From contig CAMVTO010000006.1 of NCBI GenBank assembly GCA_947170435.1, positions 1 to 64,000 of the forward strand: DNA of 64,000 nt, given 5' to 3'. The stretch is from an uncultured Clostridia bacterium. GTDB taxonomy: Bacteria > Bacillota > Clostridia > Oscillospirales > Oscillospiraceae. The position numbers and the translations under genes are program-made. Below are positions 16,611 through 25,465 of this stretch, one piece after another. Every line of letters begins with the position of its first letter. Positions within the stretch are counted from its first letter, which is position 1. Below the pieces are notes generated by a model. It was not told where the DNA came from. It was given only the letters and a program-made list of their open reading frames with translations, and made no database searches.

Positions 16611-17236
16611 TCCATCACGCCCAGCTTTCTTAACAGGAAATTGAGAGACCGGATATCCGGCGAAAGAAGCAGACGGCAGGGAACTTCCTTTCCGTCGCAG
16701 ACGAAGTTTCCGCCGATGGTCATCAGATAGTCGCTTTGACCACCATAGGCCACCATAGGCACCGCAAGGATCGCACCCTGCATATCCACGGTGATGCTCG
16801 GCACCGTCAGCTCCAGCTTGATGTCGGCAAGCCCCGCCAAAGCGTTGATGAACGTGGAGATCATGATGTTGCCGATCTCGACGAGCGCGCTGAGCTCGAT
16901 CTCACCCAGCTGGCTGTAGTCCTCTATGTGCTCCGAGAGCATACTGTCCAGCACCAGATTGATGAACTCCAGCGACTGCGTCGCCAGCATAACGCCGCTC
17001 ATTTGGCCGCCGATGTGCACCAAAACGCCCGCCGTGATTGCCTCCGGTCCGCCGATCCAGTCGATGGCCTCGTTATAGCCCATGATGCGAACCTCCGGCA
17101 GCGTGATGCGGATCTCGCGATCGAGCATCGTCGAAAGCGCGCTGGCTGCGTTGCCGGTGCCGATACTGCCGATTTCGCGCAGCGTATCAATCTCCAGCGT
17201 GGTCAGCTCATCATAATTCTTGATTTCCACGTGCAT
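16607..17236 (-). CDS. cheC: CheC phosphatase of CheY-P
   Basis: CheC-family protein of 209 residues. Both catalytic helices are present: EIGSIGTGNAASALS near residue 20 and LVEIGNIMISTFINA near residue 115, each with the Glu/Asn pair needed for CheY-P dephosphorylation. It works with CheD, whose gene overlaps its end. A short, low-GC gap of 35 bases separates it from the upstream rod gene. FliY in this window carries a second CheC-like domain at the motor. Confidence 0.93.
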   Translation of the reverse strand: MHVEIKNYDELTTLEIDTLREIGSIGTGNAASALSTMLDREIRITLPEVRIMGYNEAIDWIGGPEAITAGVLVHIGGQMSGVMLATQSLEFINLVLDSMLSEHIEDYSQLGEIELSALVEIGNIMISTFINALAGLADIKLELTVPSITVDMQGAILAVPMVAYGGQSDYLMTIGGNFVCDGKEVPCRLLLSPDIRSLNFLLRKLGVME

Positions 17237-17271
17237 CCCTCCATATCATTGATTGGTTTCTTACCTATTGT

Positions 17272-18072
17272 TTATCTCAGGTTGTTCACCGTTGTCTCGA
17301 TCTCATCCGAGGTGGTGATCATCCGCAGCATGTATTGGAACGAGCGCTGTGACTCGATGACCTTGCTCAGCTCGGTCGCGAGATCAGCGTTGCTCAGCTC
17401 CAGATACCCCTGTACCAGCTCGCCGCTGCCGAAGCCCACATTGCCGTTTTTCTCCACCGGCACCAACCGGTTGTCGCCCAGGCTACGCATACCGTCGTGA
17501 TTGATGAAGTCGAACACGCCCACCGGCAGGAGCGGAATGTTTGCCGACTCCGCGGTTTCATCGTCCACCTCGATGCGCGCACCGTCCGTGCCAAGAACCA
17601 GGCGGCCCATACCGTCGGACAGATACCAGTGATCGACCTCCTGCACCTCCGTGCGCGTCGTCGGCTCGGCATACGGATCGTCAGGGTCCGCAGGATCTGT
17701 GATCTGCACCGTCTCATTTGCTTTGAGCTGTGATAGCGTAAATGAGCCGTCGCGCGTGTAGGAGATCTCGCCGGTCGTCGGATCGAGCAGCGCGAAAAAG
17801 CCGGAGCCGTTGATGGCATAGTCCAGCATCCGCTCTGTGCCGGTCAGGCCCGACTGGCGGAAGTCTGTCGCGGCGTCCTCAATGCGCGCGCCCACGCCGC
17901 GGGGCAGCGTATCCTCGATGCCCGTGACCGGGCCGGTCATCAGCTGGGAAAAGCTGGGCTGTTTGGCCCGAAAGCCAAAGTTGTTGACGTTGGCGATGTT
18001 GTTTGCGTGGATGTCCAGGCGGTCCTGCTGTTGGATCGCGCCGGTGGTGGCGGTATAAAAGGAAATATTCAT
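17272..18072 (-). CDS. flgF: Flagellar rod protein, FlgF/FlgG family
   Basis: Exported axial protein of 266 residues. The N-terminal rod signature is present (QQDRLDIHANNIANVNNFGF), and the C-terminal coiled segment (LSNADLATELSKVIESQRSFQ) is typical of rod and hook proteins. It is one of two adjacent FlgF/FlgG-like genes, comparable to flhO-flhP of Bacillus. Which is proximal or distal rod cannot be settled here, so the symbol is tentative. The two genes are separated by only 17 bases. Confidence 0.82.
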   Translation of the reverse strand: MNISFYTATTGAIQQQDRLDIHANNIANVNNFGFRAKQPSFSQLMTGPVTGIEDTLPRGVGARIEDAATDFRQSGLTGTERMLDYAINGSGFFALLDPTTGEISYTRDGSFTLSQLKANETVQITDPADPDDPYAEPTTRTEVQEVDHWYLSDGMGRLVLGTDGARIEVDDETAESANIPLLPVGVFDFINHDGMRSLGDNRLVPVEKNGNVGFGSGELVQGYLELSNADLATELSKVIESQRSFQYMLRMITTSDEIETTVNNLR

Positions 18073-18089
18073 TCAGCTTCCTCCTCCGC

Positions 18090-18842
18090 TTACAGGCGGC
18101 CTACGTCGGTGGTGGCCTTGGTCATGAGATCGTCATAAATCTTCGTAACCTCCGCCGCACTCTGATACGCGCGCTCGGCGGTAATCATGCCGGTCATCTG
18201 CTGCACCAGGTCGATGTTGGAGCGTTCGACCCAGCCGTTGTGCATCTTGAAGCCTGTGGCCGCGGCACCTTCGTTCTCACTGACAAAGAAGCCGTAGTCG
18301 TTCTTTTTCAGCTCGCCATTGTCCTCGAATTGAAACACGCCGATGCTGCCCAGATAAGCGCCGTTCTCGGCATACAGATTGCCGCTGCTGTCCCCGGAGA
18401 TGCGGTCGGTCACAAGGCGAATGGGCTCGCCGTCCCGGTCCAGCACCCGTCCGTAGCCGGAGAGCCAGAGATAACCCTCATTGTCCAGTGAGAAGTTGCC
18501 GTTTCTTGTGTAAACGCGCTCTCCGTCGCGGTTCTCCAGCGCAAAGAAGCCGTCGCCCTCAATGGCAAAGTCCAGCGGCTGACCGGTCTCCTCAATGGTG
18601 CCCTGCTCGTAATCGGTGTACAGCTTGCTCGGCGCGGTGATCCAGCTTTGGTTGCCGAGCTCGGTATATTTTTTGTCCATGTTGCCGACGCGATTCCACA
18701 TGACCTCCTCAAACGTGGAGAAGGTGAAGCGGTCGGTTTTGAATCCGGCGGTCGCGGCATTGCTCATGTTGTTCGCGATCACGTCGAGGTTCTTGCCCTG
18801 CGTCAGCATACCGGACGTCAGATTGTAAAAGCCCTTGAACAT
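18090..18842 (-). CDS. flgG: Flagellar rod protein, FlgG family
   Basis: Exported rod protein of 250 residues with the N-terminal motif GKNLDVIANNMSNAATAGFK and C-terminal VERSNIDLVQQMTGMITAERAYQ. It lies directly downstream of fliA and upstream of its paralogue. As in Clostridia, the two genes are at the end of the core operon rather than near flgB/flgC. The symbol is tentative because FlgF and FlgG are hard to distinguish by eye. Confidence 0.83.
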   Translation of the reverse strand: MFKGFYNLTSGMLTQGKNLDVIANNMSNAATAGFKTDRFTFSTFEEVMWNRVGNMDKKYTELGNQSWITAPSKLYTDYEQGTIEETGQPLDFAIEGDGFFALENRDGERVYTRNGNFSLDNEGYLWLSGYGRVLDRDGEPIRLVTDRISGDSSGNLYAENGAYLGSIGVFQFEDNGELKKNDYGFFVSENEGAAATGFKMHNGWVERSNIDLVQQMTGMITAERAYQSAAEVTKIYDDLMTKATTDVGRL

Positions 18843-18903
18843 AGACTGTCCTTTCTGCTTTTGATATCCTATCGCGGTCTTTCCATTCTTTTCCGATATG
18901 ACT

Positions 18904-19668
18904 CTATTGAGCCATCAGTACCTTGAGCTTTTGGATCGCGCGGGTATGGATCTGAGACGCGCGCGCATGGCTGACGCCCAGAATCTCCGCGATATCCTTC
19001 ATTTTCATATCCTTTTGGTAGTACAGCGAGAGCACGATCTGTTCGTTCTCCCGCAGGGAGCTGATCGCGTCCGTCAGTTCATCGAGCATCTCCATGCGCT
19101 CCAGCGAAGCCTCCGGCATCATTTCCGCCGCGGTCTCCTCCGGGCCGGAAATCTGTTCATAGCCCTCCAGGGTTTCTTCCAGCGATACCACACTGTACAT
19201 GGACGAGTTCGCCATCGTCTCCTGATACTCCGCCTCAGTGATACCGAGGTACTGAGCAACCTCCTGATCGGTGGGGAAGCGGCCGAGCTGATTGTACAGC
19301 TCGCTGTTGGCCCGATCGATCTCCTTGGCACGACGGCGCACCGGTCGGGGTACCCAGTCCTGCTGGCGGGCAAGGTCGATGATCATGCCGCGGATGCGTT
19401 TGGCGATGTAAGTCTCAAACTTGCCAATGGAAGGGTCGAATTTGTCCACGGCCTTCGCCATGGTGATAAGGCCCTCGTTGATGATGTCGTCCAGCTGTGC
19501 GAAGGTGCAGTACACGCCCTGAATCTGAAGCGCAATGTTTCGGACGATGCCGGAGTGCCGCATAACGATCTCCCACTTGAGCTCGTCGCTTGGGTTCCGG
19601 CGGTACTCCTCAAACAAGGCGTCCACAGACATGTCCGCATATGCAGTTTTCACCGCAGGTTTGCTCAT
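18904..19668 (-). CDS. fliA: Flagellar sigma factor sigma-28
   Basis: RNA polymerase sigma factor of 254 residues for late flagellar and chemotaxis genes. Region 2 ends with ARQQDWVPRPVRRRAKE, characteristic of FliA/SigD. Region 4 ends in a helix-turn-helix (MKDIAEILGVSHARASQIH). It is held inactive by FlgM, encoded at 58335. Its start overlaps the flhA stop by 4 bases. The likely targets visible in this window are promoters at 51401, 58706 and 63361. Confidence 0.95.
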   Translation of the reverse strand: MSKPAVKTAYADMSVDALFEEYRRNPSDELKWEIVMRHSGIVRNIALQIQGVYCTFAQLDDIINEGLITMAKAVDKFDPSIGKFETYIAKRIRGMIIDLARQQDWVPRPVRRRAKEIDRANSELYNQLGRFPTDQEVAQYLGITEAEYQETMANSSMYSVVSLEETLEGYEQISGPEETAAEMMPEASLERMEMLDELTDAISSLRENEQIVLSLYYQKDMKMKDIAEILGVSHARASQIHTRAIQKLKVLMAQ

Positions 19669-21800
19669 GCGCCAACCGCCCTCTGTTCGTTACTTTGCAT
19701 TGTGATATTGCCTATGGATTGGATTTGGACTGTGCCGACGATCTCATTGAACGAAAGCACATATAAGCCGGGAAAATACTGCGCCAACAGCCGACTGAGA
19801 TAGACGCGGATCACCTGACTGGTCAGCAGGATCGGCGACTGCCCAAGCTCCTGAAATTTCTTCATGCAGTCGGACAGCTGTGTGATGATAGGCTGGATCA
19901 ATTCCGGCCCCATCGCCAGATAGATGCCATGCTCGTTCTTGGTAAGCGACGCGACGATGCGGCGCTCCACCTCGCCGTCCAGCGTCACCGCGCGCAGCTG
20001 ACCATTCTCGCAGAAGCGACGGGTGATGGTGCGTGCCAGCGCGCCGCGGACGCTCTCGGTGAGCAGATCCGGGTCGCGGGTGTTGTTCATGGCGTCCACC
20101 AGCGTCTCCAAAATCGTACCGAGGTCGCGGATGGGCACGCCCTCCATCAGCAGGTTGCGCAGCACCTTTTCCAGCAGTGCGTAGCTGATGATGGCGGGGC
20201 AGGTCTCATCGACCAGCTCCGGCGCGGTGCGCTTGAGATTCTCCACCAGCTGGATGGTCTCGGTGCGTCCAAGCAGCTCGTAGGCATGGCGCTTGATGGT
20301 CTCGGAGAGGTGCGTCAGCATGACGCTCAGCGGGTCGATGACCGTATAGCCATAGATCTCCGCCATCTCCTTGTTCTCCGGCAGAATCCAACGGGACGGG
20401 ATGCCGTAGGCCGGCTCCACCGTTTCGATGCCGTCAATCTCCTTGACAGGCGTGGCGGGCTCCAGCGCGAGATAGTAGTCCATGAGGATTTCGCCGCGGG
20501 TGACTTCTTCGCCCTTGATGTAAATTATGTATTGGTTCGTACCCAGCATTGCCCCGTCGTGCAGACGCACGGTGGGAATGACAAAGCCCATTTCCTGTGC
20601 GTACTGCCGGCGAAAAATGACAATGCGGTTGATCAGCTTGCCGCCGCTCTGTTCGTCCACCAGCGGGATCAGGCTGTAGCCCACCTCCATCTCGATGGGT
20701 TCGACGGTCAGCAGGTTGTAGACATTGCCGATGTCCTTGAAATATTCGGATTGGCTCGGCGCGTTCTCGGCCGTCATCTCGCCGGGCGCTCCGCCTGCCG
20801 CGGCCGCCGCTTCTGCCTCCGCCTGCTCGGTCACGCTGCGCATCCGGCGCAGCAGATAGAGTCCGCCCGCCAGCAATGCGCCGCCGACCAGCGCCAGCGA
20901 AAACGTAGGCGTACCGGGAACCACCGCAAGAAAGAGCATCGCGCCGCCGGCGACCATAATCGCGGTCGGCTGGGCAGTGAACTGAGAGCGCACATCCTCG
21001 CCGAGGCTCCCCTCGGAAACGGAGCGCGTCACGATCATGCCCGTGGCGGTAGAGATCATCAGCGCGGGGATCTGGGACACCAGGCCGTCGCCGACGGTAA
21101 GCCGCGCATAGGTGTCGAGCACCGTGGAGAAGTCCATGCCGCCCTGCACCATGCCGATGACGATGCCGCCAACGAGGTTTACCAGCGACAGGATGATCGA
21201 CATGGTCGAGTCACCCTTGACGATCTTGGTAGCACCGTCCATCGCGCCGTAGAAGTCCGCTTCCCGCTGGATCTTGCTGCGGCGCATACGCGCCGTCTGT
21301 TCGTCGATCATGCCGGAGTTGAGGTCGGCGTCAATGGCCATCTGCTTGCCTGGCATAGCGTCCAGCGTGAAGCGCGCCGCGACCTCGGACACGCGCTCGG
21401 CGCCCTTCGTGATAACGATGAGCTGAACGAGCACGATGATAATAAAGATCAGAAAACCGATGACCACGTTGCCGGCGGTAATCAGCTCGCTGAACGCGCC
21501 GATGACGTTGCCCGCCGCCTCCTGGCCCTTGATCGCGCCATCGCGAAGGATCAGGCGCGTCGAGGAGATGTTCATGCCCAGGCGGAAGAGCGTAGTGATG
21601 AGCAGCAGGGACGGGAAGATGGAAAACTCCAGCGCCTCCTGAATATTCATCGTAATGACCAGAATGATAATGGACAGCGAAATGTTCAGCACCAGCAGGA
21701 TATCCAGCAGGAACGAGGGGATCGGGATGATCATGAACATGACGACAACGACCACAAACAGCGTGACCGCATTGTTTTGCAGAATCTGCCGTATCTTCAT
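19665..21800 (-). CDS. flhA: Flagellar export gate protein FlhA
   Basis: Core of the type III flagellar export gate, 711 residues. The N-terminal half (to about 330) has about eight membrane helices, and the C-terminal half is the cytosolic domain that docks chaperone-substrate complexes. Conserved regions include FRLGMNISSTRLIL and KGAERVSEVAARFTLDAMPG. It sits between flhB and fliA. In most flagellated Firmicutes flhF and flhG follow flhA. Here fliA follows with a 4-base overlap, so those genes are missing at this locus. Confidence 0.96.
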   Translation of the reverse strand: MKIRQILQNNAVTLFVVVVVMFMIIPIPSFLLDILLVLNISLSIIILVITMNIQEALEFSIFPSLLLITTLFRLGMNISSTRLILRDGAIKGQEAAGNVIGAFSELITAGNVVIGFLIFIIIVLVQLIVITKGAERVSEVAARFTLDAMPGKQMAIDADLNSGMIDEQTARMRRSKIQREADFYGAMDGATKIVKGDSTMSIILSLVNLVGGIVIGMVQGGMDFSTVLDTYARLTVGDGLVSQIPALMISTATGMIVTRSVSEGSLGEDVRSQFTAQPTAIMVAGGAMLFLAVVPGTPTFSLALVGGALLAGGLYLLRRMRSVTEQAEAEAAAAAGGAPGEMTAENAPSQSEYFKDIGNVYNLLTVEPIEMEVGYSLIPLVDEQSGGKLINRIVIFRRQYAQEMGFVIPTVRLHDGAMLGTNQYIIYIKGEEVTRGEILMDYYLALEPATPVKEIDGIETVEPAYGIPSRWILPENKEMAEIYGYTVIDPLSVMLTHLSETIKRHAYELLGRTETIQLVENLKRTAPELVDETCPAIISYALLEKVLRNLLMEGVPIRDLGTILETLVDAMNNTRDPDLLTESVRGALARTITRRFCENGQLRAVTLDGEVERRIVASLTKNEHGIYLAMGPELIQPIITQLSDCMKKFQELGQSPILLTSQVIRVYLSRLLAQYFPGLYVLSFNEIVGTVQIQSIGNITMQSNEQRAVGA

Positions 21801-21820
21801 GCCCGTCTCCTTTCCTCAGA

Positions 21821-22912
21821 TTATTCCGGCTGCTCCAGCTCCCGCCGCACCTCGGACGGGGCCTTTATCCGGTCCATTTTATAAAGGTATACCATGACGT
21901 CCGCCACCGCCTCATAGAGGTCGGGTGGAATCGCCTGATTCAGCTCTGCTTCTGCGTACAATGTACGCGCAAGGGGAACGTTCTCGATCGTGACGACGTT
22001 GTTTTGCTCCGCCACCTCCACAATCTTGAGCGCGAGGTAATCCAGCCCCTTCGCCAAAACGATGGGGGCCGCGTCCTCGCCCGGGTGATAGCGCAGCGCC
22101 ACCGCCACATGGGTCGGGTTACGAACGACCACGTCCGCCCCCGGCACCTGCTGCATCATGCGCGACTGCGACATCTGCCGCTGCAGCTGCTTGATGCGGC
22201 CCTTGACCTGAGGATCGCCCTCGGTCTGCTTGTATTCTTCCTTGACCTCCTGCTTGGTCATCCGCATCTGCCGCTCGAAATCCCACCACTGGTACAGAAA
22301 ATCCGCGGCGGCAATGACGAGAAATGCGAGGATCACCTTCATCAGCATGATGAAAATCGCGTTGAAAAGATGGCTGCACGCGCCCGGGATCTCCGCGTAA
22401 AGATAGCGCTCCGCCACCTCGATGATATCCCGCAGAGAGGTGTAGATGATGTATAGCAGGATGGAAATCTTGATGGTATTCTTCAAAACCTCCACCAGAC
22501 TTTTGAGCGAGAAGAGGTTTTTGAAACCGTTGATCGGATTGATTTTATCGAACTTCGGCTTGACCAGTTCAAAGGAAACCAGCATCCGCGTCTGTGCCAT
22601 GGTGGCGACCAGCGTCAGCAGGATCGTCACACCCAGCAGTGGGCCGGCGACACGCGCGATGAGCAGGATGCTTTGCATCAGAATCTCCATGGGCGGAAGG
22701 CCGTTCGACGGTTCCTTTGCCATAGCGATGCAATAGGCCATAAACTGTTCGATGCGCTCTGCCGAGGAGGCAAAGGTCAGTCGCAAAATCAACACACTGC
22801 CAACCAGCGAAGCCACAGCCACGGCGTCCTTGCTCAGCATGACGTGGCCTTTTTTGCGTTCGTCCCGTCGCTTTTTTGGGGTGGCTTTTTCGGTTTTTTC
22901 ACCTTCCGCCAA
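21821..22912 (-). CDS. flhB: Flagellar export switch protein FlhB
   Basis: Export gate protein of 363 residues that switches the apparatus from rod/hook to filament substrates. It has four membrane helices and a cytosolic C-terminal domain with the self-cleaving NPTH motif at residues 265-268. The start is TTG, 8 bases after GGGGG. The basic N-terminal stretch KATPKKRRDERKKG is typical. It lies between fliR and flhA in the normal order. Confidence 0.95.
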   Translation of the reverse strand: MAEGEKTEKATPKKRRDERKKGHVMLSKDAVAVASLVGSVLILRLTFASSAERIEQFMAYCIAMAKEPSNGLPPMEILMQSILLIARVAGPLLGVTILLTLVATMAQTRMLVSFELVKPKFDKINPINGFKNLFSLKSLVEVLKNTIKISILLYIIYTSLRDIIEVAERYLYAEIPGACSHLFNAIFIMLMKVILAFLVIAAADFLYQWWDFERQMRMTKQEVKEEYKQTEGDPQVKGRIKQLQRQMSQSRMMQQVPGADVVVRNPTHVAVALRYHPGEDAAPIVLAKGLDYLALKIVEVAEQNNVVTIENVPLARTLYAEAELNQAIPPDLYEAVADVMVYLYKMDRIKAPSEVRRELEQPE

Positions 22913-22941
22913 GCCATATCCCCCCTTTTAGCGCACGGTAT

Positions 22942-23712
22942 CTATGAGCCGGCCAGCGTCAGTACCTTGCTCAGTTCCTCGAGCATCAGCGCCTCTGCGT
23001 CCAGCAGAAAGTCGCCCATCGGCCCGATGAGAAACACGAGCATGAATAGGCCGACCAGCACCTTAAGCTCGATATTGATGGCAAAGACGTTGATCTGCGG
23101 GATCGCCTTCATTAAAACGCCCATGCCGATCTGGCCCAACAGCTCTGCGCCGAGGATCGGCAATCCAAGCTTGATTGCCAGGATCACACACTCGGCAAAC
23201 AGCTCCACCGTCCGCTCCGCGACCTGCCTGCCCAGCATCACCGTTCCGAAGGGAACGATCTCGCCGGAGGTGAGCATGATTCGCAGCAGTGTGACGTGAC
23301 CGTTTGCCGCAAAGAACAGCAACAGAGCCATCACATTCAGAAGATTGGCTGTCGACGTGGTTTGGGACTGCGAGGATGCATCGTAGGTGCGCGCCATACT
23401 CATGCCCATCTGCGCGTCGATCAGTTCACCCGCCTGATCGGGAATAAAAAGAAAGAAACGTACGATCGTGCCAAAGAGGAATCCCAGCCCCAGCTCCATG
23501 ACGAGCTTGAGCGCCAAGCCCAGCAGGGTTGCCGGAACCACGATCTCTTCGCCGCCATATACGCCGTAAACCATCCAGGAGAGCATCAGAACGAAGCCCG
23601 CCCGAAACATCGCGGGAACGCCGCTGCGCCCAAAGATCGGGCTGAACATCACAAATCCGCTCATCCGCATGATGATGAACAGCAGCAGCGTAAAAGCCGT
23701 CCAATTAAACAT
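22942..23712 (-). CDS. fliR: Flagellar export gate protein FliR
   Basis: Membrane protein of 256 residues with six hydrophobic segments, part of the FliP5-FliQ4-FliR1 export channel. The FRAGFVLMLSWMVYG region and the C-terminal FLIGPMGDFLLDAEALM fit FliR. It follows fliQ after 9 bases and precedes flhB. Confidence 0.93.
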   Translation of the reverse strand: MFNWTAFTLLLFIIMRMSGFVMFSPIFGRSGVPAMFRAGFVLMLSWMVYGVYGGEEIVVPATLLGLALKLVMELGLGFLFGTIVRFFLFIPDQAGELIDAQMGMSMARTYDASSQSQTTSTANLLNVMALLLFFAANGHVTLLRIMLTSGEIVPFGTVMLGRQVAERTVELFAECVILAIKLGLPILGAELLGQIGMGVLMKAIPQINVFAINIELKVLVGLFMLVFLIGPMGDFLLDAEALMLEELSKVLTLAGS

Positions 23713-23721
23713 GGCCCGTTC

Positions 23722-23979
23722 CTACAGCATCAACTCGAAGAGCCGGTAGGTATACTCTTGAAGCGACTCGATCATCCAGCCCCCGCCGACAGCGAGAATC
23801 ATCACCACAACAATCAGCTTCAAAACAAAGCTGATGGACTGCTCGTGAATCTGTGTCACCGCCTGCAAGAGCGCCACGACTACGCCGACGAGCATACACA
23901 GCAGCAGGATCGGCGCGCCAAGGCGAATTGCCACACCCACGCCGTCGCGGAACACGTCGATAATCTGTTCAACCTGCAT
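23722..23979 (-). CDS. fliQ: Flagellar export gate protein FliQ
   Basis: Small membrane protein of 85 residues with two hydrophobic helices, of the usual FliQ length. The central VVALLQAVTQIHEQSISFVLK is the conserved FliQ loop. It lies between fliP and fliR in the canonical order and is a component of the export channel. Confidence 0.94.
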   Translation of the reverse strand: MQVEQIIDVFRDGVGVAIRLGAPILLLCMLVGVVVALLQAVTQIHEQSISFVLKLIVVVMILAVGGGWMIESLQEYTYRLFELML

Positions 23980-23998
23980 AACGCTCTGTCACCTCCCG

Positions 23999-24676
23999 CT
24001 ACTTGACGCTCTGCACCAACGTTGAGAACATCAGCTCCCAGCCGTTGACAGAGATGAACAGCAGCAACTTGAACGGCGTGGAAATCATCGCCGGCGGCAG
24101 CATGATCATGCCCATAGCCATCAGCGTTGAAGAAACGATGATGTCAATCAGCAGGAACGGGATATAAAGCAGAAGGCCGATCTCAAACGCACGCTTGAGC
24201 TCACTGGTGGCAAATGCTGAGGTCACCACACGCAGCGGAAGCCGCACTCCGTCGTTCGTGTCCGACGGTGCCTCTTCCCCCGCCATGTTGCAGTACATCC
24301 GCAGGGAAGACGTCTCCGTGTTGCGCAGCATGAACTGCTTGAGCGGTACCTGCGCGCGCTCGAAGAAAACCTCCTGGGTGATTCGCTCGTCTGTATAGGG
24401 CTGCCACGCCTCTTCATTGATCTGGTCGATCACCGGCGCCATGGTGAACAGCGTCAGGAACAACGCCAGACCGATCAGCACCATGTTCGGCGGGGTCTGC
24501 TGCGTGCCCAGAGCGGTGCGCAGGAAAGAAAGTGAGATGATGTAGCGGGTGAACGAGGTCATCATGACCACCATGAACGGCAGCAGCATGATCATCGTCG
24601 TGAGGAAGATGACCTCCAGCGTCTGAACGCTGTCACCGTTTATATTGATCAGGCCGTCGATGTTTTCCATGTTCAT
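23999..24676 (-). CDS. fliP: Flagellar export gate protein FliP
   Basis: Membrane protein of 225 residues forming the main ring of the export channel. Conserved stretches are visible as MTSFTRYIISLSFLRTALGT and ELKRAFEIGLLLYIPFLLID. The N-terminus lacks an obvious long signal peptide, consistent with a short Firmicutes form. A second ATG two codons downstream is possible. It sits between fliO and fliQ. Confidence 0.95.
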   Translation of the reverse strand: MNMENIDGLININGDSVQTLEVIFLTTMIMLLPFMVVMMTSFTRYIISLSFLRTALGTQQTPPNMVLIGLALFLTLFTMAPVIDQINEEAWQPYTDERITQEVFFERAQVPLKQFMLRNTETSSLRMYCNMAGEEAPSDTNDGVRLPLRVVTSAFATSELKRAFEIGLLLYIPFLLIDIIVSSTLMAMGMIMLPPAMISTPFKLLLFISVNGWELMFSTLVQSVK

Positions 24677-24686
24677 GTCCGTACTC

Positions 24687-25061
24687 TCACTTCTTCCGTG
24701 CTTTCCCGCTCAGGATCTCCATGAAGCCGGGAACTTCCGGCGCGTTCTCGCTCTGTGCAAGCCATTGCGCGGCCTCGTCATCCTCCAACTCCCGGAGCAG
24801 CGTGATACGGTGCTCCGTTACGCCGAGCAGATAACACCGCTCATCCAGCCGCACAAGCACCAGCCGTTCGTTCCGCCCTACGCCCAGCTGGGCGAGGATA
24901 CGGAAGCGTTCCGCGCCGCCGTTCGCACGCAGCGTGCCGGTACTGCCGGGCATGCTGTGCGTCCCGATCCACTTGGTTGCCGCATAGGAAAAGTACAGGA
25001 TCAGAACCACCATAGCGAGAACGCCCAGCGCCGACCAGAAATTGGACGTGGTGCCGAACAT
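24687..25061 (-). CDS. fliO: Flagellar biosynthesis protein FliO
   Basis: Single-pass membrane protein of 124 residues. A hydrophobic helix (about 10-29) is followed by the FliO-type cytosolic domain (LVLVRLDERCYLLGVTEHRI), as in FliO/FliZ of Firmicutes. It assists FliP assembly. It begins by a 1-base overlap with the cheY stop (TAATG), so it is translationally coupled, and fliP follows 10 bases later. Confidence 0.88.
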   Translation of the reverse strand: MFGTTSNFWSALGVLAMVVLILYFSYAATKWIGTHSMPGSTGTLRANGGAERFRILAQLGVGRNERLVLVRLDERCYLLGVTEHRITLLRELEDDEAAQWLAQSENAPEVPGFMEILSGKARKK

Positions 25062-25426
25062 TACGGATTGCCGAGGATGGTCGTCACCGTCTTCATGATG
25101 CGGTCCGGCTTAAAGGGCTTGACGATGAAGTCCTTGGCGCCGTTCTGGATCGCGTCGATGACCATGGCCTCCTGGCCCATTGCCGAGCACATGACGCAGT
25201 TGGCGGCGGGGTTCTTGGCCTTGATGGCCTTGAGCGCCTCCAGACCGTCCATGTTCGGCATGGTGATGTCGAGGATAACGAGATCGGGGTTGAACTCATC
25301 GTACTTCGCGACAGCGTCCGCGCCGTCGACGGCCTCGATCACATCGGTGAAGCCGTTCTTGCTGAGGGTATCCTTGATGACCTTTCTCATGAAAGCCGCG
25401 TCGTCAGCAGTTAAAATCCTTGCCAT
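25061..25426 (-). CDS. cheY: Chemotaxis response regulator CheY
   Basis: Single-domain receiver protein of 121 residues. Acidic pocket residues Asp8/Asp9, phospho-acceptor Asp53 (LDITMPNMDG) and the conserved Lys in FIVKPFK are all present. The switch position carries Ser (MCSAM) rather than Thr, which is allowed in this family. Phosphorylated by CheA, it would bind FliM and probably FliY. It is placed between fliY and fliO as in Bacillus. Confidence 0.95.
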   Translation of the reverse strand: MARILTADDAAFMRKVIKDTLSKNGFTDVIEAVDGADAVAKYDEFNPDLVILDITMPNMDGLEALKAIKAKNPAANCVMCSAMGQEAMVIDAIQNGAKDFIVKPFKPDRIMKTVTTILGNP

Positions 25427-25465
25427 TGTTTTGTCTTCCTTTCATTTTTACAATAAACTTTTTGG

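Noticed and set aside
18843-18903. A CGCGATAG sequence before flgG resembling the sigma-28 -10 box.
   Set aside because: Only a partial match with no suitable TAAA box at 14-16 bases. The genes are tightly linked to fliA upstream.
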